Source: Geomonas ferrireducens (GTDB lineage Bacteria > Desulfobacterota > Desulfuromonadia > Geobacterales > Geobacteraceae). Taken from it: 64,000 bases of DNA. The position numbers were made by a program, and so were the translations under genes. This document shows positions 43,659 to 52,439 of this stretch, piece by piece (within the stretch, counting starts at the first letter, position 1; each line of letters starts with the position of its first letter). The stretch spans positions 936,602 to 1,000,601 of the forward strand of contig NZ_SSYA01000003.1 of NCBI RefSeq assembly GCF_004917065.1, in the 5' to 3' direction. The notes beneath the pieces were generated by a model. The model did not search any database. It was not told where the DNA came from and worked only from the letters and a program-made list of their open reading frames with translations.

Positions 43659-45254
43659 ATGAAAGAGAAAACTGATTTTCTGGTGATCGGCAGTGGCATC
43701 GCGGGGCTTTCCTTTGCGCTGCAGGCAGCCGCTCACGGCAAGGTCGCCCTGGTCACGAAGAAGGACATTTCCGAATCCGCCACCAACTATGCCCAGGGGG
43801 GCATCGCCACCGTATCCTCGGAGGAGGACACCTTCGACGCGCACGTGCAGGACACGCTGGTCGCCGGCGCGGGCGTCTGTCACGAGGACGTGGTGCGCAT
43901 GGTGGTCGAGGAAGGGCCGCAGGTGATCCGCAACCTGATCGAGTGGGGTGTCCAGTTCACCAAGAGCGGCGACGCCTACGACCTGACCCGCGAGGGCGGC
44001 CACAGCGCGCGGCGCATCCTGCACGCCGAGGACATCACCGGCCGCGAGATCGAGCGCGCCCTGGTGCAGGCGGTTTTGAAGCACGACAACATCACCATCT
44101 ACGAGGACCACATCGCCATCGACCTTGTCACCGAGGCGAAGGTGCTTAAGAAGAACCTCGAGGAAAATCGCTGCCTGGGCGCCCACGTGCTGGACAGAAA
44201 GAGCGGTGAAGTCCGCACCTTCACGGCGCGCATCACGCTTCTTGCCTCCGGCGGCGCGGGCAAGGTCTACCTCTACACCTGCAACCCCGACGTCGCCACC
44301 GGCGACGGCGTCGCCATGGCCTACCGCGCCGGGGCGACCATCGCCAACATGGAATTCATGCAGTTCCATCCGACCACGCTCTACCACCCGAACGCCCGTT
44401 CCTTCCTCATCTCCGAGGCGGTGCGCGGCGAGGGTGCGATCCTCAAGCGTCGTGACGGCACCGCCTTCATGGAGAAGTACCACCACCTCAAAGATCTCGC
44501 TCCGCGTGACATCGTGGCCCGCGCCATCGACAACGAGATGAAGACCTACGGCGACGACTGCGTCTACCTCGACATCACGCACCGCGGCGCCGAGTACATC
44601 ACCTCCCGTTTCCCGAACATCTACCAGACCTGCCTCGAGTACGGCATCGACATGACCAAGGAGATGATCCCGGTCGTCCCCGCGGCCCATTACCTCTGCG
44701 GCGGCGTAGCGGTTGACAAGAACGCAGAGACCGACATAAAGCACCTCTACGCCATCGGCGAAGTCGCCTTCACCGGTCTGCACGGCGGCAACCGTCTGGC
44801 GAGCAACTCGCTTCTCGAGGCGGCGGTCTACGCGGGGCGCGCCTACAAGCACGCGGTGCAGGTCTTGAAAGACGGCGAGTTCAGCTTCCCCCAGATCCCC
44901 GAGTGGGATGCCGGTACCGCGACCAACTCCGACGAGATGGTTGTGGTCTCCCAGAACTGGGACGAGATCCGCCGCTTCATGTGGAACTACGTCGGCATCG
45001 TGCGCAGCGACAAGCGTCTCGCACGCGCCATGCGCCGCATCGAGCTCATCCAGGACGAGATCGAGGAGTACTACTGGAACTTCATCGTCACCTCCGATCT
45101 CATCGAGCTTAGGAACATCGCCACCGTCGCCCAGTTGATCGTCGCCTGCGCGCAGATGAGGAAAGAGTCGCGCGGCCTGAATTACAACATCGACTATCCG
45201 GGCGTAGACGACGCAAACTGGAAACGCGACACCCACATCAAAAAGCAGTTCTGA
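43659..45254 (+). CDS. nadB: L-aspartate oxidase
   Basis: A 531-residue flavoenzyme that oxidises L-aspartate to iminoaspartate, first step of NAD synthesis. FAD fingerprint [18 protein letters not shown] is at the N-terminus. [10 protein letters not shown], the active-site [22 protein letters not shown] and [15 protein letters not shown] follow, and the helical C-terminal domain is complete. The frame is open 67 codons upstream, but GGGGGAG before ATG 43659 and the family start decide the call. nadA and nadC are not adjacent. Confidence 0.96.
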   Translation: MKEKTDFLVIGSGIAGLSFALQAAAHGKVALVTKKDISESATNYAQGGIATVSSEEDTFDAHVQDTLVAGAGVCHEDVVRMVVEEGPQVIRNLIEWGVQFTKSGDAYDLTREGGHSARRILHAEDITGREIERALVQAVLKHDNITIYEDHIAIDLVTEAKVLKKNLEENRCLGAHVLDRKSGEVRTFTARITLLASGGAGKVYLYTCNPDVATGDGVAMAYRAGATIANMEFMQFHPTTLYHPNARSFLISEAVRGEGAILKRRDGTAFMEKYHHLKDLAPRDIVARAIDNEMKTYGDDCVYLDITHRGAEYITSRFPNIYQTCLEYGIDMTKEMIPVVPAAHYLCGGVAVDKNAETDIKHLYAIGEVAFTGLHGGNRLASNSLLEAAVYAGRAYKHAVQVLKDGEFSFPQIPEWDAGTATNSDEMVVVSQNWDEIRRFMWNYVGIVRSDKRLARAMRRIELIQDEIEEYYWNFIVTSDLIELRNIATVAQLIVACAQMRKESRGLNYNIDYPGVDDANWKRDTHIKKQF

Positions 45255-45261
45255 GGCCGCC

Positions 45262-45537
45262 ATGACCATAGACGACATCAGGGACCGTATCGACCGGCTG
45301 GACAGCGAACTTTTGCGCATCTTCAACGAGCGCGCCTCACTTGCCCTGCAGATAGGGGAGATCAAGAAGGGGCTCGATCTGCCGGTCTACGACCCCTCCA
45401 GGGAGAAGCGGATCTTCGCCCGCATGACGGCGGAGAACGACGGCCCCCTGGACGACCAGGCCATCGTGCGCCTCTTCGAGAGGGTGATCGACGAATCGCG
45501 GCGCCTGGAAAGGATCATGACCCGGGGCGACCACTAA
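45262..45537 (+). CDS. Chorismate mutase, AroQ type
   Basis: A 91-residue all-helical protein with the AroQ pattern: the N-terminal Arg helix (DDIRDRIDRLDSELLRI), ERASLALQIGEIK with the active-site Lys, then PVYDPSREKRIF and ERVIDESRRLER. It turns chorismate into prephenate for Phe/Tyr synthesis. It starts 7 bp after nadB and is followed 13 bp later by a separate DAHP-synthase regulatory domain. Confidence 0.92.
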   Translation: MTIDDIRDRIDRLDSELLRIFNERASLALQIGEIKKGLDLPVYDPSREKRIFARMTAENDGPLDDQAIVRLFERVIDESRRLERIMTRGDH

Positions 45538-45550
45538 AGGAGGTTTGCAG

Positions 45551-45760
45551 GTGCTGATCGTAATGCGCAAGACGGCCGACGAAAAGGCCCAGGAAGAGAT
45601 CAAGTCGTACCTCATCGAACGCGGTTTCGACATCCACCAGTCCACCGGAGCAAACCGGGTCATCATAGGCGTCATCGGCGACACCGAGAATATCCCCGAG
45701 GCGGATATCAAGGCGTTTCCCGGCGTCCTGCAAGTGGTCCGCATCGCCAAGGAAGAGTGA
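45551..45760 (+). CDS. Stand-alone DAHP-synthase ferredoxin-like regulatory domain
   Basis: A 69-residue protein beginning LIVMRKTADEKAQEEIKSYL and containing RGFDIHQSTGANRVIIGVIG, the start of the N-terminal ferredoxin-like domain of type I-beta DAHP synthases, where Phe/Tyr feedback acts. Here the catalytic barrel is absent: the frame stops after one domain and glnD follows with a 1-4 bp overlap. GTG 45551 is chosen because AGGAGG lies seven bases upstream; TTG 45545 is too close. It might regulate DAHP synthase or chorismate mutase in trans. Confidence 0.8.
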   Translation: MLIVMRKTADEKAQEEIKSYLIERGFDIHQSTGANRVIIGVIGDTENIPEADIKAFPGVLQVVRIAKEE

Positions 45761-48444
45761 TGCGCCTCAACATAAACGCATACCTCTCGGAGTCGATGAA
45801 GGGAGACGGCAAGAGCTTCGAGGAGAAGCGCGGCGCCTACCTTGCGGCGGCGCGCGAATTTTTGGAGCATTTCCGGGAGGAGTCCAAGCGTTCGCACCGG
45901 GAGGGTGAGGACGGCATCTCCGTGGTGCAGTCGATAACGGCGATGACCGACGCCCTGGTGACGAGGCTTTTCATCGCGCTCTCGGACGACCTGCAGATGC
46001 ATAAAAGCGGGCAGTTGGCGCTCGTTGCGGTCGGGGGGTACGGCCGGCGCGAACTGAACCCGTACTCCGATCTCGACCTTCTCTTTCTCTACAGCGGGAA
46101 GGAGTCCAAGGTGGTCGAGGAGGCGGCGAACCGCCTGCTTTACTTCCTGTGGGACCTGCGCCTGGACGTCGGTTACTCCGTGCGCACCATAACCGACTGC
46201 GTGGAGATGGCGAATAACGACGTCACGGTGAAGACGGCGCTTCTCGACGCACGCCTTCTCACCGGCAGCGAGCACCTCTTCGGCGAGCTGAAGAAGATGA
46301 TGGTGACCCAGGTGCTCGCCAAAAGAAGCGACGCCTTCATCGGCGAGAAGCTGGAGGAACTAAGGAAGCGGCGCGAGAAGTACGGCTCCAGCGTCTACAT
46401 CCTGGAACCCAACATCAAGGAGGGTGAGGGGTGCCTGCGGGACCTGCACACCGCGATGTGGGTCGCCAAGATCAAGTACAAGGTGGATGAGCCGCGCGAG
46501 CTGGTGATGAAGGGTGTCGTCTCCGAGGAGGAGATCGGCATGTACTACAGCTCGCTTTCCTACCTCTGGCGCATCAGAAACGAGCTCCACTACCTCGCCG
46601 GTCGCAAGAACGACCAGTTGACCTTCGAGGCGCAGATCTCCATCGCCCGCTTTTTCGGTTACGAGGACAGGGGCAAGACCCTCGCCGTCGAACAGTTCAT
46701 GCAGGACTTCTACCTCCACGCAAACCGCGTCGAGCACTTCAGCTCGCTTCTCATCACCAAGTGCAGCCAGCGCGACGACTCCACCCGCAAGATCTTAGGC
46801 TACTTCACGCGCCGGCCGGTCGGGGACGGGTTCTACGTCGTTAAAGGGGAGCTGGTGGTCCCGGACGAGAGCGTGATCGCGAAGGACCCGGTCCGTCTCA
46901 TCAAGATCTTCGAGCACGCCCAGAAGCAGGGGGTGGCCCTTGGCCTTGCCACGAAAACCCTGATCAGGAACAACCTGGACCTCGTAAACGACAAGTTCCG
47001 CCGCTCCAAAGAGGCGAACGCCTCCTTCATCAACATCCTGCAGTCCGAGAAGAAGGTCTACGACACCCTGCAGCAGATGCACCACCTGGGCTTTCTGAAC
47101 CGCTTCATCCCGGAGTTCGAGCGCATCTACTGCAAGGTGCAGCACGACGTCTACCACATCTATACGGTCGATACCCACACCCTCTTCGCCGTCGAGGAGA
47201 TCGCGAAGCTGTGGCGCGGCGAGCACAAGGAGACCCTGCCGCTTCTGACCCAGCTCGCCATGGAGATCGACAAGCGCTGGCTTTTGCTCCTCGCCGTCTT
47301 GTTCCACGACATAGGGAAAGGGGGAGGGGGCGGACACGCGGAGATCGGTGCCGAACTCACGAAGACCATCGCCCGGCGCATGGGGCTCATCAAGGAAGAT
47401 TCGGAAAGGCTGCAGTTCCTGGTGCGCCAGCATCTCCTTTTGGCCCACATCGCCCAACGCCGCGACCTGCACGACGAGCGCATGATCATCCAGTTCGCGC
47501 GCCAGATGGAAAAGAGCGAGAACCTGAAGATGCTCTACCTCCTCACCTACGCCGACATAAAGGCCGTGGGGCCGGAGGTGTGGACCGAGTGGAAGGCGCT
47601 TTTGCTGCAGGAACTCTACGAGAAGGCGTTCACGGTCCTGGAGCGCGGGGACTTCAAGTTGGAGGCGTCCGGCGAACGCGTGCGCCGCGTCAAGCGGACC
47701 ATCTTCGATCTTCTTGCCGACGACTATCCGGGACAGCTCATAAAGGACGAGCTGCAGGCGCTCTCCACGAGGCACCTTCTCTCCTACGCCCCCGAAGTCA
47801 TCGCGGGGCACGTGCGCACCCTGCTCGAGATGCCGAAGACGCTTCTGGTGCTGCAGCTGTCGCACGAGGTGGAGAAGGGATTCACCAACTGCACGATCTG
47901 CACCTACGACGTTCCCGGTCTTTTCTCGATGATCACCGGGGTGATGGCCGCCAACGGCATGAACATCCTTGGCGCGCAGATCCACACCAACACGAACGAG
48001 AAGGCACTGGACATCCTGCAGGTCAACTCGCCGCAGGGGTTCGTGATCACGGAGGAAAACCGGTGGGCGCGCTTCGAGTCCGATCTGAGGACGGTTCTCG
48101 AAGGCAAGGTCCGGGTAGGACAACTGGTGGCGAAACGGCACCGCCCGAGCATCCTCACCGAGAAGGCGAAGCCGACCGTGCCGGCGCGCGTGGAGATCGA
48201 CAACGAGGTCTCCTCCGATTACACCGTCATCGACATCTACGCCCACGACAAAGTGGGGCTTTTGTACAGCATCACCAGTACGCTGACGAGGCTCGGCCTT
48301 TACATCGGCGTCTCCAAGATCTCCACCAAGGTGGACCAGGTCGCCGACGTCTTCTACGTGAAGGACATCTTCGGCCACAAAATCTCGGACCCGGCCAAGC
48401 TCGAGGAGATCCGCAAGGAGCTCCTGGAGGCGGTTGACGGCTAG
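45760..48444 (+). CDS. glnD: [Protein-PII] uridylyltransferase/uridylyl-removing enzyme
   Basis: About 894 residues, full length. The nucleotidyltransferase site is GGYGRRELNPYSDLDLLFL (near residue 93), the HD hydrolase has LFHDIGKGGGGGHAEIG (near 515), and two ACT domains start near residues 710 and 822 (CTICTYDVPGLFSMITGVMA, VIDIYAHDKVGLLYSITS). It adds UMP to PII when glutamine is low and removes it when glutamine is high, setting nitrogen assimilation. ATG 45760 overlaps the upstream stop (TGATG). Confidence 0.96.
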   Translation: MRLNINAYLSESMKGDGKSFEEKRGAYLAAAREFLEHFREESKRSHREGEDGISVVQSITAMTDALVTRLFIALSDDLQMHKSGQLALVAVGGYGRRELNPYSDLDLLFLYSGKESKVVEEAANRLLYFLWDLRLDVGYSVRTITDCVEMANNDVTVKTALLDARLLTGSEHLFGELKKMMVTQVLAKRSDAFIGEKLEELRKRREKYGSSVYILEPNIKEGEGCLRDLHTAMWVAKIKYKVDEPRELVMKGVVSEEEIGMYYSSLSYLWRIRNELHYLAGRKNDQLTFEAQISIARFFGYEDRGKTLAVEQFMQDFYLHANRVEHFSSLLITKCSQRDDSTRKILGYFTRRPVGDGFYVVKGELVVPDESVIAKDPVRLIKIFEHAQKQGVALGLATKTLIRNNLDLVNDKFRRSKEANASFINILQSEKKVYDTLQQMHHLGFLNRFIPEFERIYCKVQHDVYHIYTVDTHTLFAVEEIAKLWRGEHKETLPLLTQLAMEIDKRWLLLLAVLFHDIGKGGGGGHAEIGAELTKTIARRMGLIKEDSERLQFLVRQHLLLAHIAQRRDLHDERMIIQFARQMEKSENLKMLYLLTYADIKAVGPEVWTEWKALLLQELYEKAFTVLERGDFKLEASGERVRRVKRTIFDLLADDYPGQLIKDELQALSTRHLLSYAPEVIAGHVRTLLEMPKTLLVLQLSHEVEKGFTNCTICTYDVPGLFSMITGVMAANGMNILGAQIHTNTNEKALDILQVNSPQGFVITEENRWARFESDLRTVLEGKVRVGQLVAKRHRPSILTEKAKPTVPARVEIDNEVSSDYTVIDIYAHDKVGLLYSITSTLTRLGLYIGVSKISTKVDQVADVFYVKDIFGHKISDPAKLEEIRKELLEAVDG

Positions 48445-49322
48445 TGGACCGCTACCTCGACCTCTTCCTGCACTACCTCCTGGTGGAGAAGGGGGCGGCG
48501 GCTAACACGGTGGCGGCGTACAGCCGCGACCTCACACGGTACCTCTCCCACCTGGGCAACCGGGAACCCGGAGACATCCGCCCAAGCGACGTAACCGGGT
48601 ACCTCACGAGGCTCAAAGGGGAGGGGATCGCACCTAGAAGTCGGGCGAGGGCGCTTTCGGCGCTCAGGATGCTGCACCGCTTCCTGGTCCGCGAAGGTTA
48701 CTGCGAGACCAACCCGACCGCCATCATCGAGGCTCCCAAGGGGGTGAAGAAGCTCCCGGCGGTTCTGAGCCCACGCGAGGTCGAGGCTCTTCTCGCCGCG
48801 CCCCTCGATACCGGCGCCATAGAACTGCGCGACAAGGCGATGCTGGAGCTTCTTTACGCGACCGGTCTCAGGGTTTCCGAGCTGGTGGGGCTTAAGGCGA
48901 GCGACGTCAACATCTCCGCCGGGTACCTGATGACGGTGGGGAAGGGTGACAAGGAGCGTCTGGTGCCGATGGGGGAGAGCGCGTGCCGGCATGTGCGCGA
49001 GTACCTCGGCCAGGCGCGCCAGGAGCTTTTAAAGGAGAAGAGCTCGCCGCTTCTTTTCATAAGCCGTCTGGGCGAGGGGATGACCCGGCAGGCTTTCTGG
49101 AACATCATCAAGAAGAGGGCGCTGCAGGCGGGGGTGAGAAGCGGGATCTCGCCGCACACCCTGCGCCACTCCTTCGCGACGCATCTTTTGGAGAACGGTG
49201 CCGATCTGAGGAGCGTTCAGATCATGCTCGGCCACGCCGACCTCTCGAGCACCCAGATCTACACCCACGTCACCCGGGAAAGGCTCAAGAGGCTGCACGA
49301 AAAGGTACACCCCAGAGGATAA
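48444..49322 (+). CDS. xerD: Site-specific tyrosine recombinase XerD/XerC
   Basis: A 292-residue integrase-family recombinase. The N-terminal SAM-like domain (about 1-85) binds DNA. The catalytic residues lie in TGLRVSELVGL (Arg), KGDKERLVP (Lys), SPHTLRHSFATHLL (His-x2-Arg), LGHADLSSTQIYTHV (His and nucleophile Tyr). Length and motifs fit Xer proteins that resolve chromosome dimers at dif. XerD is the better guess; XerC cannot be ruled out. GTG start uses the last base of the glnD stop. Confidence 0.9.
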   Translation: MDRYLDLFLHYLLVEKGAAANTVAAYSRDLTRYLSHLGNREPGDIRPSDVTGYLTRLKGEGIAPRSRARALSALRMLHRFLVREGYCETNPTAIIEAPKGVKKLPAVLSPREVEALLAAPLDTGAIELRDKAMLELLYATGLRVSELVGLKASDVNISAGYLMTVGKGDKERLVPMGESACRHVREYLGQARQELLKEKSSPLLFISRLGEGMTRQAFWNIIKKRALQAGVRSGISPHTLRHSFATHLLENGADLRSVQIMLGHADLSSTQIYTHVTRERLKRLHEKVHPRG

Positions 49323-49334
49323 ACAAAAGACTCA

Positions 49335-49424
49335 ACGCAAAGGCGCAAAGGCGCGGAGACGCAAAGAGGCCTCTGGTATTACGCCTTTTCCCGTTTCATC
49401 CTTTGCGGCTTGGCGTCTTTGCGT
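49335..49424. repeat. Large imperfect inverted repeat (REP-like)
   Basis: AACGCAAAGGCGCAAAGGCG and following bases (49335-49367) are mirrored by CTTTGCGG...GGCGTCTTTGCGTT (49401-49424) around a 33-base loop. Both arms are made of the short word ACGCAAAG, a type of intergenic palindrome common in bacterial genomes. A spurious long frame crosses it. Confidence 0.7.
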
Positions 49425-49471
49425 TAAAGAAGTGTTTCAGTTAACACCAATCACTTATAAGGATGGATGCT

Positions 49472-50671
49472 ATGAAGTACGTGGTTTTGCTTGGCGACGG
49501 GATGTCGGATCACCCGGTCGGTGCACTGAATGGAAAAACGCCGCTGCAGGCGGCAAAGACCCCCAACATGGATTTCATGGCCAAGAGGGGAACACTCGGG
49601 CTCGCGCAGACCGTGCCTGAAGGTTACCCCCCCGGCTCCGACGTCGCGAACCTCGCCATGTTCGGCTACAACCCGGTTGACTGCTACACTGGCCGCTCCC
49701 CCCTCGAGGCGGCGAGCATGGGGGTATCTCTCGGGCCGGACGACGTCGCTTTCCGCCTGAACCTCGTGCACCTCGAGCCGCGCGGCGGCAAGCTGATCAT
49801 GGAAGATTACTCGGCCGGGCACATCTCCACCGCTGACGGCCGCGAACTGGTGGAGGAGTTGCAGCGTCAGTTGGGCAGCGAGGAATTCTCCTTCCACGCC
49901 GGCGTAAGCTACCGCCACCTCATGGTATGGCACGGCGGCAAGACCCAGATCAAGATGACCCCGCCGCACGACATCTCGGGCCAGGACATCACAGGCTACA
50001 TGCCTGCGGGAGAGGGGAGCGACCGCCTCATCTACCTGATGAACGCCGCGCAGATGGTCTTTCACAACCACCCGCAGTACAAGCGTCGCGCCGAGAAGGG
50101 TGAGACTCCGGCCAACTCGATCTGGCTCTGGGGACACGGCAAGGCGCCCGCCATGGACAAGTTCACCACCCGCTTCGGCCTTTCAGGCGCAGTGATCTCG
50201 GCGGTCGATCTCATAAAAGGGATCGGCGTCTACGCCGGCCTCGACATCATCAACGTCCCCGGCGCGACCGGCTACCTGGACACCAACTTCGACGGCAAGG
50301 CCCAGGCCGCGGTCGAGGCGCTCAAAGAGCGCGATTTCGTGTTCGTGCATGTCGAGGCGCCCGACGAGGCGTCGCACTCCGGCAAGCTCGAGGACAAGAT
50401 CAAGGCGATCGAACTCTTCGACGAGAAGATCGTCGGCCCGGTCCTCGAAGGGGTGAAGCAGTACGGCGCGTACCGCATCCTCTGCGCCCCCGACCATCCC
50501 ACGCCGGTTGCCCTCATGACCCACACCGGTGAGGCGGTTCCCTTCGTGATCTATGCCGGTGAGGAACAGGAAAAGGGGGACGTTGCCGGGTACGACGAGG
50601 TATCCGCCTCGGCTACCGGCATCAAGGTCGACCCCGGCTACAAACTGATGGAGATGCTGCTCGGCAAATGA
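49472..50671 (+). CDS. apgM: 2,3-bisphosphoglycerate-independent phosphoglycerate mutase, archaeal type
   Basis: A 399-residue metalloenzyme of the alkaline phosphatase superfamily interconverting 3- and 2-phosphoglycerate. KYVVLLGDGMSD gives the metal Asp; TVPEGYPPGSDVANLAMFGY contains the nucleophile Ser; FVHVEAPDEASHSG and LCAPDHPTP give further metal ligands. Length fits ApgM rather than the ~510-residue GpmI. ATG 49472 gives the family start; ATG 49463 is three codons upstream and has poorer RBS spacing. Confidence 0.94.
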   Translation: MKYVVLLGDGMSDHPVGALNGKTPLQAAKTPNMDFMAKRGTLGLAQTVPEGYPPGSDVANLAMFGYNPVDCYTGRSPLEAASMGVSLGPDDVAFRLNLVHLEPRGGKLIMEDYSAGHISTADGRELVEELQRQLGSEEFSFHAGVSYRHLMVWHGGKTQIKMTPPHDISGQDITGYMPAGEGSDRLIYLMNAAQMVFHNHPQYKRRAEKGETPANSIWLWGHGKAPAMDKFTTRFGLSGAVISAVDLIKGIGVYAGLDIINVPGATGYLDTNFDGKAQAAVEALKERDFVFVHVEAPDEASHSGKLEDKIKAIELFDEKIVGPVLEGVKQYGAYRILCAPDHPTPVALMTHTGEAVPFVIYAGEEQEKGDVAGYDEVSASATGIKVDPGYKLMEMLLGK

Positions 50672-50708
50672 TTGTTTAATCCCTGCAATGAAACGCGCGG
50701 TCCCTGTG

Positions 50709-50730
50709 GGGGCGAATAACCATTCGCCCC
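50709..50730. repeat. Intergenic hairpin repeat element
   Basis: GGGGCGAAT-aacc-ATTCGCCCC is a perfect 9-bp stem with a four-base loop, 37 bases after the apgM stop. This GGGGCGAAT/ATTCGCCCC palindrome is a word seen repeatedly in intergenic DNA of many bacteria. There is no T tract, so it is not a classical terminator. Confidence 0.6.
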
Positions 50731-50794
50731 TTACTCGCCGCGCTGCTCCGTTTGACAAAGATAAGTACATCTCCCTGCACCTTCACATTAAGCG

Positions 50795-50823
50795 TTGACA
50801 ACCGCTTGACGTCGGGTTTTAAT
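50795..50823 (+). promoter_or_regulatory. Sigma-70 promoter of the aminotransferase gene
   Basis: TTGACA and TTTAAT are exactly 17 bases apart. The transcript would start near 50830 and begin with a perfect hairpin, ATGACCGC (50833-50840) and GCGGTCAT (50849-50856), which may stabilise the message or be an operator. Confidence 0.7.
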
Positions 50824-50896
50824 GGCGAGTCTATGACCGCCCCGACCTGCGGTCATGCCCCCGGGCGATATCACACTAAGCTTCAGGAGGAATTTG

Positions 50897-52201
50897 ATGA
50901 ATCCATTAGCCGCGGAGTTAAACGAGTCTCTGGCCCAGCACAGCCCCCACGTACTGGAAATGCTGTCCGATCTCGGCAAGAACCTCTTCTTCCCCAAGGG
51001 AATCCTTACCCAGTCGGCTGAAGCCAAGGATAAAGCCCACAAGTTCAACGCCACCATCGGCATCGCCACCGAGAACGGCGGCCCGATGTACCTTTCCTGC
51101 ATCCAGGACAAGCTGACCTCCTTCGATCCGAAGGACATCTTCCCGTACGCTCCGCCGGCAGGCAAACCTGAGCTGCGTTCCCTCTGGCGCGAGAAGATGC
51201 TGCGCGAGAACCCGAGCCAGGTCGGCAAGCACTTCAGCAACCCGATCGTCACCAACGCGCTCACCCACGGCCTCTCCATCGTCGCCGACATGTTCGTCGA
51301 CAAGGGTGACCACCTGATCCTTCCGGACATGCTCTGGGGCAACTACAACCTGACCTTTGGCACCTGCTCCGGCGCAATCGTCAAGAAGTACCCGACCTTC
51401 ACCGCGGCGGGCGGCTACGACGTCGATGCCTTCAAGGCCGTCCTGAAGAACTCCGCCGAGGAGAAGGGGAAGGTGATCGTGCTCCTTAACTTCCCGAACA
51501 ACCCGAGCGGTTACACCCCGACCGTCGCCGAAGGTGACGCCCTGGTCGCCGCCATCAAGGAAGTCGCCGAGGCCGGCTGCAACGTGGTCGCCATCACCGA
51601 CGACGCCTACTTCGGTCTCTTCTACGAGGACAGCCTGAAGGAGTCGCTCTTCGGCAAGCTGGCCAACATCCACCCGCGCATCCTTGCCATTAAGCTTGAC
51701 GGCGCCACCAAGGAAGAGTTCGTCTGGGGCTTCCGCACCGGTTTCGTCACCTTCGCCGACGGCAACGACTACGAGAACGCACCGGTCATGAACGCCCTCG
51801 AGAAGAAGGCGATGGGCATCATCCGTGCCCGCATCTCCAACTGTCCGCATCCGTCCCAGACCTTCGTCATCGAGGCGCTGCGTTCCCCGGACTTCCTCAA
51901 GCAGAAAGAGGAGAAGTTCGAGATCATGAAGGGGCGTGCGCTCAAAACCAAGGAAGTCCTCAACAGCGGCAAGTACGACAGCGCCTGGGATTACTACCCG
52001 TTCAACTCCGGCTACTTCATGTGTCTGAAGCTTAAGAACGTGGATTCCGAGAAGCTGCGCGTGCACCTCCTCGAGAAATACGGCGTCGGCGCCATCTCCA
52101 CCACCAAGACCGACCTCCGTATCGCCTTCTCCTGCATCGCCGAGGAGGACATCCCGGAACTGTTCGACATCATCTACAAGGGTGCACAGGACCTGGCTTA
52201 A
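50897..52201 (+). CDS. Class I/II PLP-dependent aminotransferase
   Basis: A 434-residue fold-type I aminotransferase. LLNFPNNPSGYTPT is the NPxG motif binding the substrate and PLP, AITDDAYFGLFYE holds the Asp and Tyr that contact PLP, and Lys272 in LDGATKEEFVWGFRTGF should form the Schiff base. The region differs from classical aspartate aminotransferases (no SxSKxxG), so the amino acid handled cannot be named. ATG 50897 follows AGGAGG by seven bases, and strong codon bias (few rare codons) suggests high expression. It has its own promoter and terminator. Confidence 0.85.
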   Translation: MNPLAAELNESLAQHSPHVLEMLSDLGKNLFFPKGILTQSAEAKDKAHKFNATIGIATENGGPMYLSCIQDKLTSFDPKDIFPYAPPAGKPELRSLWREKMLRENPSQVGKHFSNPIVTNALTHGLSIVADMFVDKGDHLILPDMLWGNYNLTFGTCSGAIVKKYPTFTAAGGYDVDAFKAVLKNSAEEKGKVIVLLNFPNNPSGYTPTVAEGDALVAAIKEVAEAGCNVVAITDDAYFGLFYEDSLKESLFGKLANIHPRILAIKLDGATKEEFVWGFRTGFVTFADGNDYENAPVMNALEKKAMGIIRARISNCPHPSQTFVIEALRSPDFLKQKEEKFEIMKGRALKTKEVLNSGKYDSAWDYYPFNSGYFMCLKLKNVDSEKLRVHLLEKYGVGAISTTKTDLRIAFSCIAEEDIPELFDIIYKGAQDLA

Positions 52202-52245
52202 AACCTAACGGACGTTCAACGTTCGACGTTCGACGTTAACAACTC

Positions 52246-52280
52246 AAAAGCCCCTGACGCTAGCGCGCAGGGGCTTTTTT
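52246..52280 (+). terminator. Terminator of the aminotransferase gene
   Basis: AAAAGCCCCTG and CAGGGGC followed by six T; 45 bases after the stop codon. Confidence 0.88.
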
Positions 52281-52363
52281 GTTGCTTCGAAGCAGGGATG
52301 ATATGTCGTGACGTCAACATTCTCTCTACCCGGTGTTCCGGCATCTAATTCCCGAAGAACAAT

Positions 52364-52396
52364 AAAGGGCCCCCCGAAATGCAGAGGGCCCTTTTT
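52364..52396. terminator. Bidirectional terminator upstream of the convergent lepB end
   Basis: AAAGGGCCC and GGGCCCTTT form a 9-bp stem with T runs on both strands. Confidence 0.8.
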
Positions 52397-52439
52397 GAGT
52401 TGAGGCTGCGAACGTTGAACGCTGAACGCTGAACGTGTT

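Larger units (their letters stand above)
52211..52436. repeat. Inverted pair of GAACGTT-type short repeats flanking two terminators
   Basis: Repeats of the seven-base word CGTTCGA/CGTTCAA (52211-52238) are matched in inverse orientation by AACGTTGAACGCTGAACG (52411-52435). Between them lie two terminators. The arrangement sits between convergent genes. Confidence 0.6.

Noticed and set aside
43644..45365. A 573-codon - strand frame opposite nadB
   Set aside because: Shadow of a GC-rich gene: nadB on the other strand has full family motifs.
46795..48378. A 527-codon - strand frame opposite glnD
   Set aside because: Shadow frame; no domain, while glnD shows all its catalytic motifs.
48983..49444. 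A 153-codon frame overlapping the end of xerD
   Set aside because: It is out of frame inside xerD and runs into the inverted repeat.
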